DNA of 64,000 nt from assembly GCA_052174115.1 (NCBI GenBank), contig JBQMRX010000001.1, forward strand, positions 1,116,001 to 1,180,000. The letters are read 5' to 3'. The DNA is from Arsenophonus sp052174115. Its GTDB lineage: Bacteria > Pseudomonadota > Gammaproteobacteria > Enterobacterales > Enterobacteriaceae. Shown one piece after another: positions 9,217 to 19,263 of this stretch. Every line of letters begins with the position of its first letter. The stretch's first letter is position 1. The position numbers and the translations under genes are program-made. The notes beneath the pieces were generated by a model that was not told the origin of the DNA, did no database searches, and saw only the letters and a list, made by a program, of their open reading frames with translations.

Positions 9217-10916
9217 AATTATATCTTTTTATAAAAATATTAAAAATAAATTTTAACAATAATTGGTCTATAAAGTACAAAATCAATAAAAGTTATTATA
9301 ACAATATTGAGAATGTTATTTTATATATAAGCAATAAGAAATTCAAATAATCATAATAAAAAATTTTTATGATATATATTATATGTATATTTTAATATGA
9401 ATAAACTATTATTAATTAGTAATAGTAAATATATTTAAAAAGTTAAATATGTTATTAATTTTTACTTTTTTAATTTATTTGACAATAAATCTTATAACTT
9501 AATTTACTTTTTATAAATAATTAATTAAGTTAATAACGAAAAATAAAAAATATTCTTGAATATAAAAAATTAATTATACAAATTAATTTTTATTTAAACT
9601 ATTTTAATAAAGATAATATTAAATATGTAATATCAAACTTTAAATAATATTTAATTATCTATTTTATTTTATTTAAAATATGAAATTTAAAAAAAAATTA
9701 AATGCTAAATGCAATTACAAAAATAAAACTACATTATAAAATAATTTAACTCTATTATATCCATTAACTATTATGGTTAAGTTAGTAATTATTAAATTAT
9801 CTACTTAAAATTATAAAATTTATTTTAATATTATTAATGATAATTAATATTAATTAATTAACAATTTTAACTTTATATTATCATTTATTATATTTTAAAA
9901 ATAAATTATTTTATGAAATAGTTACTTAATAAATTAATGATTTCTTATTTTAATAATTTTAATAAAAAACTAAATATATCATAATTAAATATTATGATCT
10001 TTGAAGATTAATTATCAATTGTTTCTTTTTAATTATAAAAATTTTAAAATTAATAAGAGATATATAAGTATAGAATTTTATTCTAATATTATATAAATTA
10101 TTTAATATATTATTATATTATAATTTATTTATTTTATCTAATCTAATAAGATTATAAAAATTTTTAATTTATTAAAATAATAAAAAATTCTATTTTGTTA
10201 GTTAATAATAATAAAAAATAATTAAGTAAGTAAAATATTTTTATTATATTATTTATAATACCTAAAAATTTTATTTTTTAAATTTTTTGATATTAATAAA
10301 TTTGTAAAGAAATCATAAAATAAAAATAATATCAATAATAAATTATTGATATTATTTTTACGAGTAATTTATTATTATTATTGAAAATAACATGATATTT
10401 TATAATTTAAATTAAATGTTAATTAAGTCATTATTTTGTAATAGTATATTAAAGTAAGTATTAATTTAACTTATTTATTTAACTTTTAAATAAATAACAA
10501 ATTAACTGTAAATGATTAAACTTATAAGATATAATCAAGTTTATAGTATATATAATATAATATTACTAACTTATATTTTTTAGTAATTTTATATTAAATA
10601 TATTTTAAAAATAAATGTTAAAAAATAATAATTACTTCAGTATTAATTAGTTTAAATAAAAAGATTAATATTACTTTTTAATTTAATGTTAAATAACATT
10701 TAATAAGTTTATTTATCATTAAATATTTTTTTTATTAAAAAATTAAAACTAATAAATTTATTTGTATAATATCAAACTTTTTAACTAAAATAATAGTTCT
10801 TTATTATTTTTATAATAAAAGTATACAATATTTTAATTAAAAATATTTTAATCTATTAAAATATAAAATTTTTATATATAAAATAAAAATAAATTTTATT
10901 TAAATATAAATTATAT
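9217..10916. other. Gene desert at the rseA-rseB-rseC position
   Basis: 1.7 kb of AT-rich sequence between lepA and rpoE. In E. coli exactly this interval holds rseC, rseB and rseA, the regulators of sigma-E. I found no readable remnant of any of them. One perfect hairpin (10321-10360) is the only structure that stands out. Confidence 0.7.
10321..10360. repeat. Perfect inverted repeat, 19-bp arms, 2-nt loop
   Basis: Arms 10321-10339 and 10342-10360 are exact reverse complements around the dinucleotide AA. It lies inside the decayed rseABC interval with no neighbouring gene end. One member of the palindrome set described in the findings. Confidence 0.8.
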
Positions 10917-11492
10917 TTAGTTTTGTATTAATGGTTGAACTTTATTATCAATGACTTCTCTTGCTCGAAAAATACGTGAACGAACTGTACCAACAGGACA
11001 ATCCATAATAAGTGCTATCTCCTCATAACTTAATCCATCTAATTCTCTAAGTATGATTGCTAAACGTAAATATTCAGGAAGTGACTCTATAGTTCGAAAA
11101 ACTACTTTTTTTAATTCTTCTGATAACATTAAGTTTTCAGGGTTAGAAATTTCTTTTAATGCATTAGAGATTTTAAAATTTTCTGCATTAATAATATTAA
11201 AATCATTTAATGATGGTCGACGCCCTTTAAATATAAGATAATTTTTTGCTGTATTTACTGAGATTCTATAAAGCCACGTATAAAATGCACTTTCGCCTCG
11301 AAATGAACTAATAGCGCGATAAGCTTTAATAAATGCTTCTTGTGTAACATCAAGAACATCTCCTTGTGGTACATAACGAGAAATAAGACTTATAACTTTA
11401 TTCTGATATTTAATAACCAGTAAGTTAAAAGCTTTTTTATCCCCTTTTTGTATTCGTTTAACTAGCATTTGATCTGTTAATTGCCCGCTCAT
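10917..11492 (-). CDS. rpoE: RNA polymerase sigma-E factor (extracytoplasmic stress)
   Basis: ECF sigma factor that directs transcription of envelope-stress genes. The protein has 191 residues, the same as E. coli RpoE, and is very similar along its length. Region 2 includes QEAFIKAYRAISSFRGES and the -10-recognising FYTWLYRISVNTAKNYL. Region 4 includes the helix-turn-helix LDGLSYEEIALIMDCPVGTVRSRIFRAR. An SD sequence (GGAG) precedes the ATG. In E. coli the gene is followed by rseA, rseB and rseC, whose products hold sigma-E at the membrane; here 1.7 kb of noncoding DNA follows. The factor may therefore be constitutively free unless it is controlled another way. No clear sigma-E promoter is visible upstream. 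Confidence 0.96.
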   Translation of the reverse strand: MSGQLTDQMLVKRIQKGDKKAFNLLVIKYQNKVISLISRYVPQGDVLDVTQEAFIKAYRAISSFRGESAFYTWLYRISVNTAKNYLIFKGRRPSLNDFNIINAENFKISNALKEISNPENLMLSEELKKVVFRTIESLPEYLRLAIILRELDGLSYEEIALIMDCPVGTVRSRIFRAREVIDNKVQPLIQN

Positions 11493-11928
11493 CCGAGATT
11501 ATTTCTCCAGAAAATAAACCTCATATTTTCTTTATTTGAATCTACTATTTTTTTTCAAATTTACAATAAATCATTTTTTGAGTAATAAAGAGTTATAAAT
11601 TTTTAATAAATTTAAATTATTTTAAATTTAATCTAAATAGACTATAAAAAAGTTTTAAACTTTAATTTTTTAAAAAATTAAAAATAAAATATTTATTTAT
11701 TTTATTTTTAAGCTTCAGTAAGATAATAAAATTATTAGTTTTTATTTTTATCGATAAAAACGATATTATTATATAATAATATTTAAAATATTAATAACTT
11801 AAGATAATAATAATATCAATAATTATTTAATCTAAAACTCAGTATAAATAAGATAAAGATTATAAAAATTTATTACAAAATATAAAATAAATAATAGTTT
11901 TTATAGAACAGATTAAAAAAACATTATT

Positions 11929-11978
11929 TATTTTATATTTTTTAATATTTTATTTAAAATATTAAAAAATATAAAATA
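11929..11978. repeat. Perfect inverted repeat, 24-bp arms, 2-nt loop
   Basis: Arms 11929-11952 and 11955-11978 are exact reverse complements with a TT centre. It is made only of A and T and is not next to any gene end. Confidence 0.8.
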
Positions 11979-12483
11979 TACAAAATAAATATCATTATTC
12001 ATTTAAATTTTTTAAAAAATTTTTAAATAAAATCTCTATAAAAATTTATATATATAACCATATTTTTAAATGCAATATTTAAAATTTGAATATTTTAATT
12101 TATATGGTAAATTAATAATAATTATTATGTTTATTTTAAAAATATTTTATAAATTATTAAATAAATTTATAAAAATTTATTAATTTTATTTTTTTCAATT
12201 TTTAAATTTTTTATATAAAAACTAATAGCCAATAAAACATTAAAAAATTTTTTACTAACTATTAATTTTATTTAACTATAGAATTAGTTATTTTTTAACT
12301 TTATTAATTATTGAAATATTTAAGTTATTCATAAAAATAAATATTTTTTATTATTATTTTTTTATTTTATTTACTATCGTATAATACCTAATTATAATAT
12401 ATCCAATTCTTATTATAAATAATAGATTATATTTATATAAATTTAATTTTCAATGTATTATTTTAATAATTAATTGAAAAATC

Positions 12484-12530
12484 TATAAAAACAATATTTT
12501 AATTAAATTAATTAAAATATTGTTTTTATA
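12484..12530. repeat. Perfect inverted repeat, 21-bp arms, 5-nt loop
   Basis: Arms 12484-12504 and 12510-12530 are exact reverse complements and each includes one G/C position, ruling out a simple AT repeat. It lies between rpoE and the fimbrial genes. Confidence 0.8.
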
Positions 12531-12859
12531 TTATATATTTTATAATAAATAATTTATTTAACTATTATTTTATAATGAATATTAATGATTAATAATTATT
12601 ATAAAATATAAATGTATTGTTTTTTTTATTTTTAATTAATAAATTTTATTATCTATTAATTTAATTTTAAATATTTCTTTCTTTATTCAAAAAAATAATC
12701 TATATTTCATATAGTGCTATAAAAATTTTTAACATTGTAATATAATTAATATCATAAAACTATCAAATAAAAGTTTTCATTAATTTTTTAAATAAAATAA
12801 TTAATCATTAATTATATTTTAAATAGAGTTCTTAATGATAATTAAAATATATTTAATAA

Positions 12860-12908
12860 TTTATTTTAAATAAAATTAATTTGATTGTTTAATTTTATTT
12901 AAAATAAA
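12860..12908. repeat. Perfect inverted repeat, 20-bp arms, 9-nt loop
   Basis: Arms 12860-12879 and 12889-12908 match exactly. It lies about 270 bp upstream of the first fimbrial gene. It is too far upstream to be an obvious leader structure. Confidence 0.75.
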
Positions 12909-13179
12909 AGCATATCAATCTTTATATTTTACAAGTAAAAAATAATAAAATTTTTTAATTTTAATAGCATAAATAATTTACTGATAAATATCATTCTTTA
13001 ATAAGTAAAAACAAAATATATCGAAACGATCGATTAATTTCATTTTATTTTTTATGTAATTCGGTCAATTATTTTTATAGATAGTTATTAATGTAATGAA
13101 ATTAAATTCAATAAATTAGTAGTTGTGTCAATAATGACAATATAAATTTAAATATTTTTAATTAAAAGGCAAAAATAAT

Positions 13180-13953
13180 ATGAAAGTTAATAATAGCAAA
13201 ACAATACCAATCACCACTATTATCTCTTTACCATTTTTAATATTTACTTCTTCTAATGCATTAGCAGGAGATAGTGCTAATTTTACTATATCAGGTAAAT
13301 TTCTTCCTACTGCTTGTAATATAGTTTTATCTAAAAATAACATTGATGTTGGTAGTATTAAGTATGGAGAACTTGAAACACAAAATACAACTACTAAACT
13401 TATGGAAAAAAGATGGACAGAAAATTTTGGACTATATAGCAATATCGAAAAAACAACACTTACAGTTGAATGTGATAACTTGGCATCTGTCGGCTTTACT
13501 ATTACTGATAATAATAGTTCTTATGCTCCACTTAATTTTATTGAAAATACAGGTATATCAAATATAGGTATAGAAGGAGCTGATTTATCACATGCATTTG
13601 GATTAAAATCTATTAGTGGTCTAGCTACTGGCTCTAAACTTGGTGGTTATTTTTTCGAATTTACTAAGGCACTTGTTGTTGGAGCACAAGGAAAAGATAT
13701 TAATAAAGATTTTAATACTGGTTTTAAAGACTCTAAAATAAGTAATGCTGGGTGGATTAAGAAAAAAGTGCCTGGAGATTTAACATTATCAAAATTCTGG
13801 ACATATATTGATAGTGATGATCCAGTAAAAGCAAAAACATTTAAAGTTGACTTTAAACCAAATCTATTTTTCTATTATGATAGTGCGCAACGTGATTTAA
13901 TTGATGAAATTACTTTTGAAGGTTCAGCAACCTTTACTATCTTTTATATTTAA
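13180..13953 (+). CDS. Fimbrial major subunit-like protein (DUF1120 type)
   Basis: Probable pilin of a chaperone-usher fimbria. A Sec signal peptide covers about residues 1-29, ending at ALAGDS. The mature part has the typical early Cys (TACNIV) paired with a later one (VECDN), a long Ser/Gly/Asn-rich beta-strand body, and a C-terminal strand SATFTIFYI with a penultimate hydrophobic pattern suited to chaperone recognition. Its length (257) and features resemble the DUF1120 subunits of beta-type fimbriae rather than FimA, which is about 180. It is the first gene of the operon, followed by a strong hairpin and then the chaperone. An AAAAGGC Shine-Dalgarno sequence precedes the ATG. The frame is intact. 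The family assignment is from memory of sequence features and was not searched. Confidence 0.75.
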   Translation: MKVNNSKTIPITTIISLPFLIFTSSNALAGDSANFTISGKFLPTACNIVLSKNNIDVGSIKYGELETQNTTTKLMEKRWTENFGLYSNIEKTTLTVECDNLASVGFTITDNNSSYAPLNFIENTGISNIGIEGADLSHAFGLKSISGLATGSKLGGYFFEFTKALVVGAQGKDINKDFNTGFKDSKISNAGWIKKKVPGDLTLSKFWTYIDSDDPVKAKTFKVDFKPNLFFYYDSAQRDLIDEITFEGSATFTIFYI

Positions 13954-13979
13954 TGTCATCATAGTTAATTATTAACATT

Positions 13980-14003
13980 AAGACGGTGAAAATATGCCGT
14001 CTT
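13980..14003 (+). terminator. Hairpin between fimbrial subunit and chaperone (attenuator-type terminator)
   Basis: The 7-bp GC-containing stem AAGACGG / CCGTCTT is separated by a 10-nt loop and followed by ATTTTTA. It lies 27 bp after the pilin stop and about 50 bp before the chaperone start. In many fimbrial operons such a partial terminator keeps pilin mRNA in excess over chaperone and usher. Confidence 0.75.
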
Positions 14004-14055
14004 ATTTTTAAATTATTTAATAACTTACTGATATTAACAATAAGGAAATTTTTTC

Positions 14056-14757
14056 ATGAATATAAAAAATATTTTTTTATTATTTCTTATGTTTAACCCT
14101 CTTATCTCAATAGCAAATCATTTAAAATTACATACTTCCGCTGTTATCATTGAAGCTAATATTGGTGAAAATGCTTTTCCAGTAAAAAACGAATCTTCTT
14201 CACCTATAATGATGCTTATAACTCTTGAGTCATTACCAGAAGATCCAGAAAAAATAGTTATAATCACTCCTCCAATTTCACGTATCGAACCTTATGATAC
14301 ACAAGTGGTACGTTTTTTACTAAAAAATACTACTAATCTAAAAAGTGAGCGCATGGCTCGCGTAAAATTTGAAAGTATTCCAGCAAAAGGTGGAAAAGTT
14401 AATAATCGTATTAATATCAATATCGCTCAAAATATTCCTATTATTATTAAACCTAAAGGGTTGAAGCGTGATTATACTCCTTGGAAACATCTACAATGGA
14501 AAGTAATCAATAGTACTTTAACAGTACATAATCCATCTCTCTATGTGGTCCGTTTTCATCCTAGATTAACTCTATTACCATCTCAAGAAATAATTAGTTT
14601 ACCAAGTACTTATCTTTTACCTGGTAAAAATTTATCTGTAAATTTACCTATACAAAAAAGAACACTTACTGCGGTAAAACTAACACCAGCATCACTTTAT
14701 AATTATATGCAGAATCCTGTTCAATTATCGGTAAGTATATTATCACCCGGAGCTTAA
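14056..14757 (+). CDS. Periplasmic fimbrial chaperone
   Basis: PapD-like chaperone that caps pilin subunits in the periplasm by donor-strand complementation and hands them to the usher. A signal peptide covers about residues 1-20. It has two Ig-like domains: the first carries VKNESSSPIMM and the hydrophobic G1 region with NIPIIIKPKGL, and the second carries LTVHNPSLYVVRF and the ending YMQNPVQLSVSI. Length 233 is normal. The Arg and Lys that anchor the subunit C-terminus in FimC/PapD are not at the aligned positions (TSAVII and NIPIIIKP instead). I believe this is usual in chaperones of DUF1120-type systems. The stop is one base before the usher start. A good AAGGA SD precedes it. Confidence 0.85.
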   Translation: MNIKNIFLLFLMFNPLISIANHLKLHTSAVIIEANIGENAFPVKNESSSPIMMLITLESLPEDPEKIVIITPPISRIEPYDTQVVRFLLKNTTNLKSERMARVKFESIPAKGGKVNNRININIAQNIPIIIKPKGLKRDYTPWKHLQWKVINSTLTVHNPSLYVVRFHPRLTLLPSQEIISLPSTYLLPGKNLSVNLPIQKRTLTAVKLTPASLYNYMQNPVQLSVSILSPGA

Positions 14758-14758
14758 C

Positions 14759-17140
14759 ATGAAAAGTCGCCTTACTTTTAGTCGTTTTGCCTTATCTTTA
14801 GTGCTATCTACTCAAAATGGGCTGGCAGAATCTATAACAATGTTTGATACGGATATTTTGCGTGCACGTGGTATTCCTACTTCAGTTGCTACTTATTTAC
14901 AAAGTACCTCTAGATTTCCTCCTGGAATTAATCATCCAACCTTAATTGTTAATGGAAATCAACGAGGTACTGTCTCTGTTACTTTCAATGATCAAGGGAT
15001 TTTATGTATTGATACTCATTTTTTAAAGATTGCAGGAATACTCATACCAAAGTCTAAAAAATCAATAACTGTTAAGAATAAAATTTGTCAATCATTGCCA
15101 ATCGGTATTGATGTAAAGTTATATCCTGGATATAATCGTATTGAGTTATTGGTTCCACCTCAATTAATTGATAATAGTACACCAGAAACACTTTATGTTA
15201 ATGGTGGTAGCGCTGCATTATTTAATTATAATCTTTATATTACCGGTAATAATAATTTTAATCATAAATTTCATACTTTTTATGCTAATACAGAAAGTGG
15301 TTTTAATTTTAATAATTGGATAGTTCGTAGTTATGATTTTTATTCTAGTCAATACAATAATTCAAAATTTAAACATCAAAATGCTTGGATACAACGTACT
15401 TTTCCATCTTTCAAATCAACTATACAAGTCGGACAACTTACACTTAATAGTCCATTATTTTCTATTTCAGCGTTTAATGGAATTCAAATTATACCTGAAG
15501 ATGCATTACTAAAAATAGAAAATGGTGTTCGTGTTACCGGTATTACACCTTCGGCTGCAAGAATTGAAGTCCGTCAAAGCGGTGTATTAATTTATTCAAC
15601 ATTAGCACCTGCTGGTACTTTTGTTTTAAATAATTTACCATTAAATAATTTTTCGGAAGATTTAGAGGTAACAGTGATTGAAAATAATGGTTTGCGACGA
15701 CGATTTACTGTTCCTGCAGCATCATTTTTGTTCAATTTTATCCCTATACAACAGAATTGGACATTTGCTGCCGGCCAGCTACGTGATATCAAATTTGGCA
15801 GTTCTAATAATTTAAAAAGTCATGGGTTTATAACAGCTAGTTTTCCAATAAGAACTTTATATACTAATATAACAACAGGGCTAATACTAGCCCAACGTTA
15901 TACTTCTGTTGGACTTAATGCAAAAACTAGTCTATGGAAAGGCTCATCAACTTATCTTCATCTTCTTGCTTCTAGAGATACACGCACTAAAACACATGGG
16001 ATCATTACGCAAGCTGGGCACAGTATAGCAATAGGAGATACATTATTGGCTACTTTCAATACTGCATTTTATACCCTTGGTTTCCGTTACTTGACAGATA
16101 ATCCTCAATCTAATGCTTTACGATATAATTTACAACGACGACTATATAGTGCAAGTCTTAGATGGAGTAATGATACATTAGGATATTTTTCATTTGGTTT
16201 AGCCAGAACAGAGCGATTTAATAATACATTTGAAAATTATCCAATGCTAAGTTGGAGTCGTAATATTGGTTTAGCAAATATCTCATTTAGTATGTCACCA
16301 CGTAATAGTGAGCATGTTAATAATATGTATTATCTGAATGTTAGTTTTCCAATGAACAAAATTAATACTAATTTTGCTGTCAGTAAAGAAGGCCATTATA
16401 CTCGAGCATCAACTAATATTAATCAGCAACTTAATGATACTGTTGGGTATAGTGTAGGTATTTCTACCATCAATAATAAATATTATAATTTTAATAGCTC
16501 AGTTAATTTACAATCACGTTATACTAGTCTCTATGGTAATTATAGCTATAATGGCCATGATAGTCATTCTTGGTCAGCTAGTATGAAAGGTAGTATAATA
16601 CACGATGGTCAAAGTCTACTTTTTTCTTCATATAACACGCGAGATACCTTTGGTATTGTTAATGTTACTGGATTAAATAATGCACGAATACAAACTCCAT
16701 CTGGTATGATATTGACAAATAAAAAAGGTCGTGCCGCAGTACCATCTGTTATTCCATATACTAATTCACGTGTTGAATTAATTACTCAAGGTTTACCTCG
16801 TAATATAGAAATTAATAATGCTAGTAGCATTATTAAAGCTGCTCGTGGTTCTGTTAGTAATTTTAATCTAAAAGTTAAGCAGCAAAGAAAAATATTATTG
16901 CAAGTTAAAGATTCATATGGTAACTCATTAGATCAAGGTATGACTGTATTAGATAAGTATGGAAATTATTTAAGTATCACTGGTGCAGATGGTGATATTT
17001 ATTTAGATATAAAATATCTCGGTAATGGTGTTCTTATTGAAGGTAATAATGGACGGCGATGTACATTAAATTTTATAATAAATAAAAAACAATTAAAATA
17101 TGATGAACCATATGAAATTGTACCGGCAATTTGTCAATAA
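14759..17140 (+). CDS. Outer-membrane fimbrial usher
   Basis: Forms the outer-membrane pore through which fimbrial subunits are assembled and secreted. The protein has 793 residues, slightly short of FimD (about 850 in the mature form) but continuous from end to end. A signal peptide ends near residue 24 (GLAES). An N-terminal chaperone-binding domain follows to about 140, then a long beta-barrel with alternating aromatic strands and an inserted plug around 215-300 (GVRVTGITPSAARIEVRQSG). The C-terminal domains include NARIQTPSGMILTNKKGRAAVPS and a terminal Cys pair (768 and 792). The SD is inside the end of the chaperone gene, so translation is coupled. No frameshift or stop is present in 2.4 kb, notable given the surrounding decay. 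Confidence 0.92.
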   Translation: MKSRLTFSRFALSLVLSTQNGLAESITMFDTDILRARGIPTSVATYLQSTSRFPPGINHPTLIVNGNQRGTVSVTFNDQGILCIDTHFLKIAGILIPKSKKSITVKNKICQSLPIGIDVKLYPGYNRIELLVPPQLIDNSTPETLYVNGGSAALFNYNLYITGNNNFNHKFHTFYANTESGFNFNNWIVRSYDFYSSQYNNSKFKHQNAWIQRTFPSFKSTIQVGQLTLNSPLFSISAFNGIQIIPEDALLKIENGVRVTGITPSAARIEVRQSGVLIYSTLAPAGTFVLNNLPLNNFSEDLEVTVIENNGLRRRFTVPAASFLFNFIPIQQNWTFAAGQLRDIKFGSSNNLKSHGFITASFPIRTLYTNITTGLILAQRYTSVGLNAKTSLWKGSSTYLHLLASRDTRTKTHGIITQAGHSIAIGDTLLATFNTAFYTLGFRYLTDNPQSNALRYNLQRRLYSASLRWSNDTLGYFSFGLARTERFNNTFENYPMLSWSRNIGLANISFSMSPRNSEHVNNMYYLNVSFPMNKINTNFAVSKEGHYTRASTNINQQLNDTVGYSVGISTINNKYYNFNSSVNLQSRYTSLYGNYSYNGHDSHSWSASMKGSIIHDGQSLLFSSYNTRDTFGIVNVTGLNNARIQTPSGMILTNKKGRAAVPSVIPYTNSRVELITQGLPRNIEINNASSIIKAARGSVSNFNLKVKQQRKILLQVKDSYGNSLDQGMTVLDKYGNYLSITGADGDIYLDIKYLGNGVLIEGNNGRRCTLNFIINKKQLKYDEPYEIVPAICQ

Positions 17141-17160
17141 GCAATAAAAAGAAGGATAAA

Positions 17161-17712
17161 ATGAAATCAATAATATTATTACCTATTATTAGCATAGTTA
17201 TTAATTTTATAATAAATCCAGCTTATGCATTAACATTTGGTAACTGTAGTATCATTATATCACCTGTTTATGCAGATTACGGTAATATAACTTCCATCTC
17301 ATTATATGATGAAGCAGAAAAAAATAATGAAGGATTTATATTAACTAGAGATGCTATATTAGAAATATTTTGTGTTAATAAGAAAAAAATTAAAATAAAC
17401 TTACGTTCTTCCAAAATAAATAAAAAATACTTTAATGTAGGACATAATATTAAAGTATCTGTAATTATTGATAAAATTCAAACATATCTGCCAAACAAAA
17501 AATATGTTATATTTATGATTAAAAGAGGTGAAAATAAAACAGATACTCGAATAGATAAAGAATGGTTTCCAATGGAAATGTTAGAAAGTAATAAGGCATT
17601 AACTAAACTAACTCTTTATGTAAAAATAAAATTGCTAATACCATATGACATATTTAATAACAATGAAGCACCTTTAGATTTTAAAGAGATACTTAATTTT
17701 TTAGTTCATTAA
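17161..17712 (+). CDS. Secreted fimbrial minor subunit or tip protein (putative)
   Basis: Last gene of the fimbrial operon, 20 bp after the usher. The ATG at 17161 follows an excellent AGAAGGAT Shine-Dalgarno sequence and begins a signal peptide of about 22 residues ending AYA; an earlier in-frame start would only add a charged leader and lacks a better SD, so I reject it. The mature protein of about 160 residues has the early Cys (LTFGNC) and a second one (IFCVN) expected of a disulfide-linked pilin fold, and a repeated pattern of beta strands. It is shorter and more Lys-rich than the first subunit and not obviously homologous to it. I call it a subunit from position, signal peptide and Cys pattern. 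A specific adhesin function cannot be claimed. Confidence 0.6.
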   Translation: MKSIILLPIISIVINFIINPAYALTFGNCSIIISPVYADYGNITSISLYDEAEKNNEGFILTRDAILEIFCVNKKKIKINLRSSKINKKYFNVGHNIKVSVIIDKIQTYLPNKKYVIFMIKRGENKTDTRIDKEWFPMEMLESNKALTKLTLYVKIKLLIPYDIFNNNEAPLDFKEILNFLVH

Positions 17713-19263
17713 GAAATAAAAAATTATTAAATTTATTTTTTTAGTTTATAAAAAATCTTAAAAATATTATAATGGTATGTGTTTTATTTTTATTATTTAT
17801 AGTATTAAATTTATAAATATTTAATTGTTATTGAATTTTTTTAATAAATTTCAATAATTTTTCTAATAAAGATTTATATAAAAATTACCATATAAATAAT
17901 AATATTAATAAATTTATTAAAAATTAAATTAATATTTTTAGTGTTTAATTTTATTAAATTTTTTGTATATAATTAATGTTGTTATAAAAAATATACTTAT
18001 TATTAATTTTAAAAATTTGTGTTTAATTTTTAATGATATCAATATGTTAATTTATTATATTTTTTAAATCAAATATTAATTAATATATTTATATATCAAA
18101 ATTAATTTTTAATAGTGATTTTAATAAAATTAGTTTTGATAGAAATAATATTTTTTTACTTAACTATAGAGTTATTTATCTTTTAATATTATTAAAATAT
18201 TTATTTTTAAAATATGATAAAAAAATTATATCACTTAATTAACTTAAAAATAGAATTTTTTCATTAAAATGAACAGTAATTATATTTTTATAAAATAAAA
18301 TTTTAAAATTATTAAATTTTTTATTATTTATTTTAATATTTTGTGATGGAGATATATATTCAACTTTAAGATGGATAAAAATTATATTTATGTAAATTTA
18401 ATTATATATAAGAAATTAAATTATTTTTATTATTAATAATATTTATAATATAATATTATTAATAATAAAAATTTTTATATTATAATATCTTTATTTAAAA
18501 TATCTATACATTTCATCTAAATGTTAAATTCGATTTTTTTAAAATAAAATAATTAATATTTATTATTATTTATGAATCAATAAATTATTGCGATTTATTA
18601 ATTCATAATTATTATAAAAACCAAATAAATTATTTTAAATTAACAACCTATAACCTCATAAACTAAATTATAATATTATTTTGATTATATTGGTAAAATT
18701 AAGATATAGTTAATCGTAAATAATAATAAAATAATATTGTTATTTTATGTTATTTCATGATTGATAAATTTTATTTAAAGCTGATTTTTAAAATAAAATT
18801 TTTATTAAGAGAACGTCAAATAATTTATATAATGAAAATATATTTAAAATAATTTAAATATCTTTAATATTAATAATTCAATTGAATAACAGTTATTATC
18901 TATTTTATTAAAAAAATCGATAATTAAATTATTCTAAGTATTAATATATTATATATATTAAAATAAATATTATTATTTCAAATAAATATTTAAATGTATA
19001 TTTCATTATTAAATAATGATTTTTAAAAAAATTTTAATTTTATTATTTTTATTATAATAAATTTATTTTTTAATAAACATTAATTTTAATTAAAATTAAA
19101 TAAATTTTATTTCTATAATTTAATAATTAAAAAATTAATGATGATAAATTATTTATTAATATACTATAGTTATTATTTCTATAAATTTAGAACAATTAAA
19201 TATTAATTTAACATAATATAATATTATTTAAATTTTTTAATAAAAATATAAAGGAATTAAATT
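17713..19263. other. Gene desert between the fimbrial operon and ung
   Basis: 1.55 kb of AT-rich sequence. In E. coli nadB, trmN, srmB, yfiE, eamB and grcA lie between rpoE and ung; none is recognisable. One perfect inverted repeat (18423-18472) is present. No terminator is obvious directly after the fimbrial operon. Confidence 0.6.
18423..18472. repeat. Perfect inverted repeat, 21-bp arms, 8-nt loop
   Basis: Arms 18423-18443 and 18452-18472 are exact reverse complements, all A/T. Isolated in the desert upstream of ung. Confidence 0.7.

Larger units (their letters stand above)
11493..13179. other. Gene desert between rpoE and the fimbrial operon
   Basis: 1.7 kb without a plausible gene on either strand. 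nadB, which lies beside rpoE in E. coli, is absent. Three long perfect inverted repeats fall here (11929-11978, 12484-12530, 12860-12908). The last 150 bp should hold the fimbrial operon promoter, but no -35/-10 pair stands out from the AT background. Confidence 0.6.

Noticed and set aside
9217..10916. Possible frameshifted rseA, rseB or rseC
   Set aside because: No conserved segment in any frame, unlike the easily read tails of era, yfhL, ftsL and coaE.
13120..13179. Promoter candidates for the fimbrial operon (TTGTGT and TATAAA near 13123-13146)
   Set aside because: The spacing is only 12 bp, and A/T background makes single boxes meaningless.
13158..13442. Open frame on the minus strand opposite the first fimbrial gene
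   Set aside because: It is antisense to a gene with signal peptide and Cys pattern; its own protein shows no recognisable motif.
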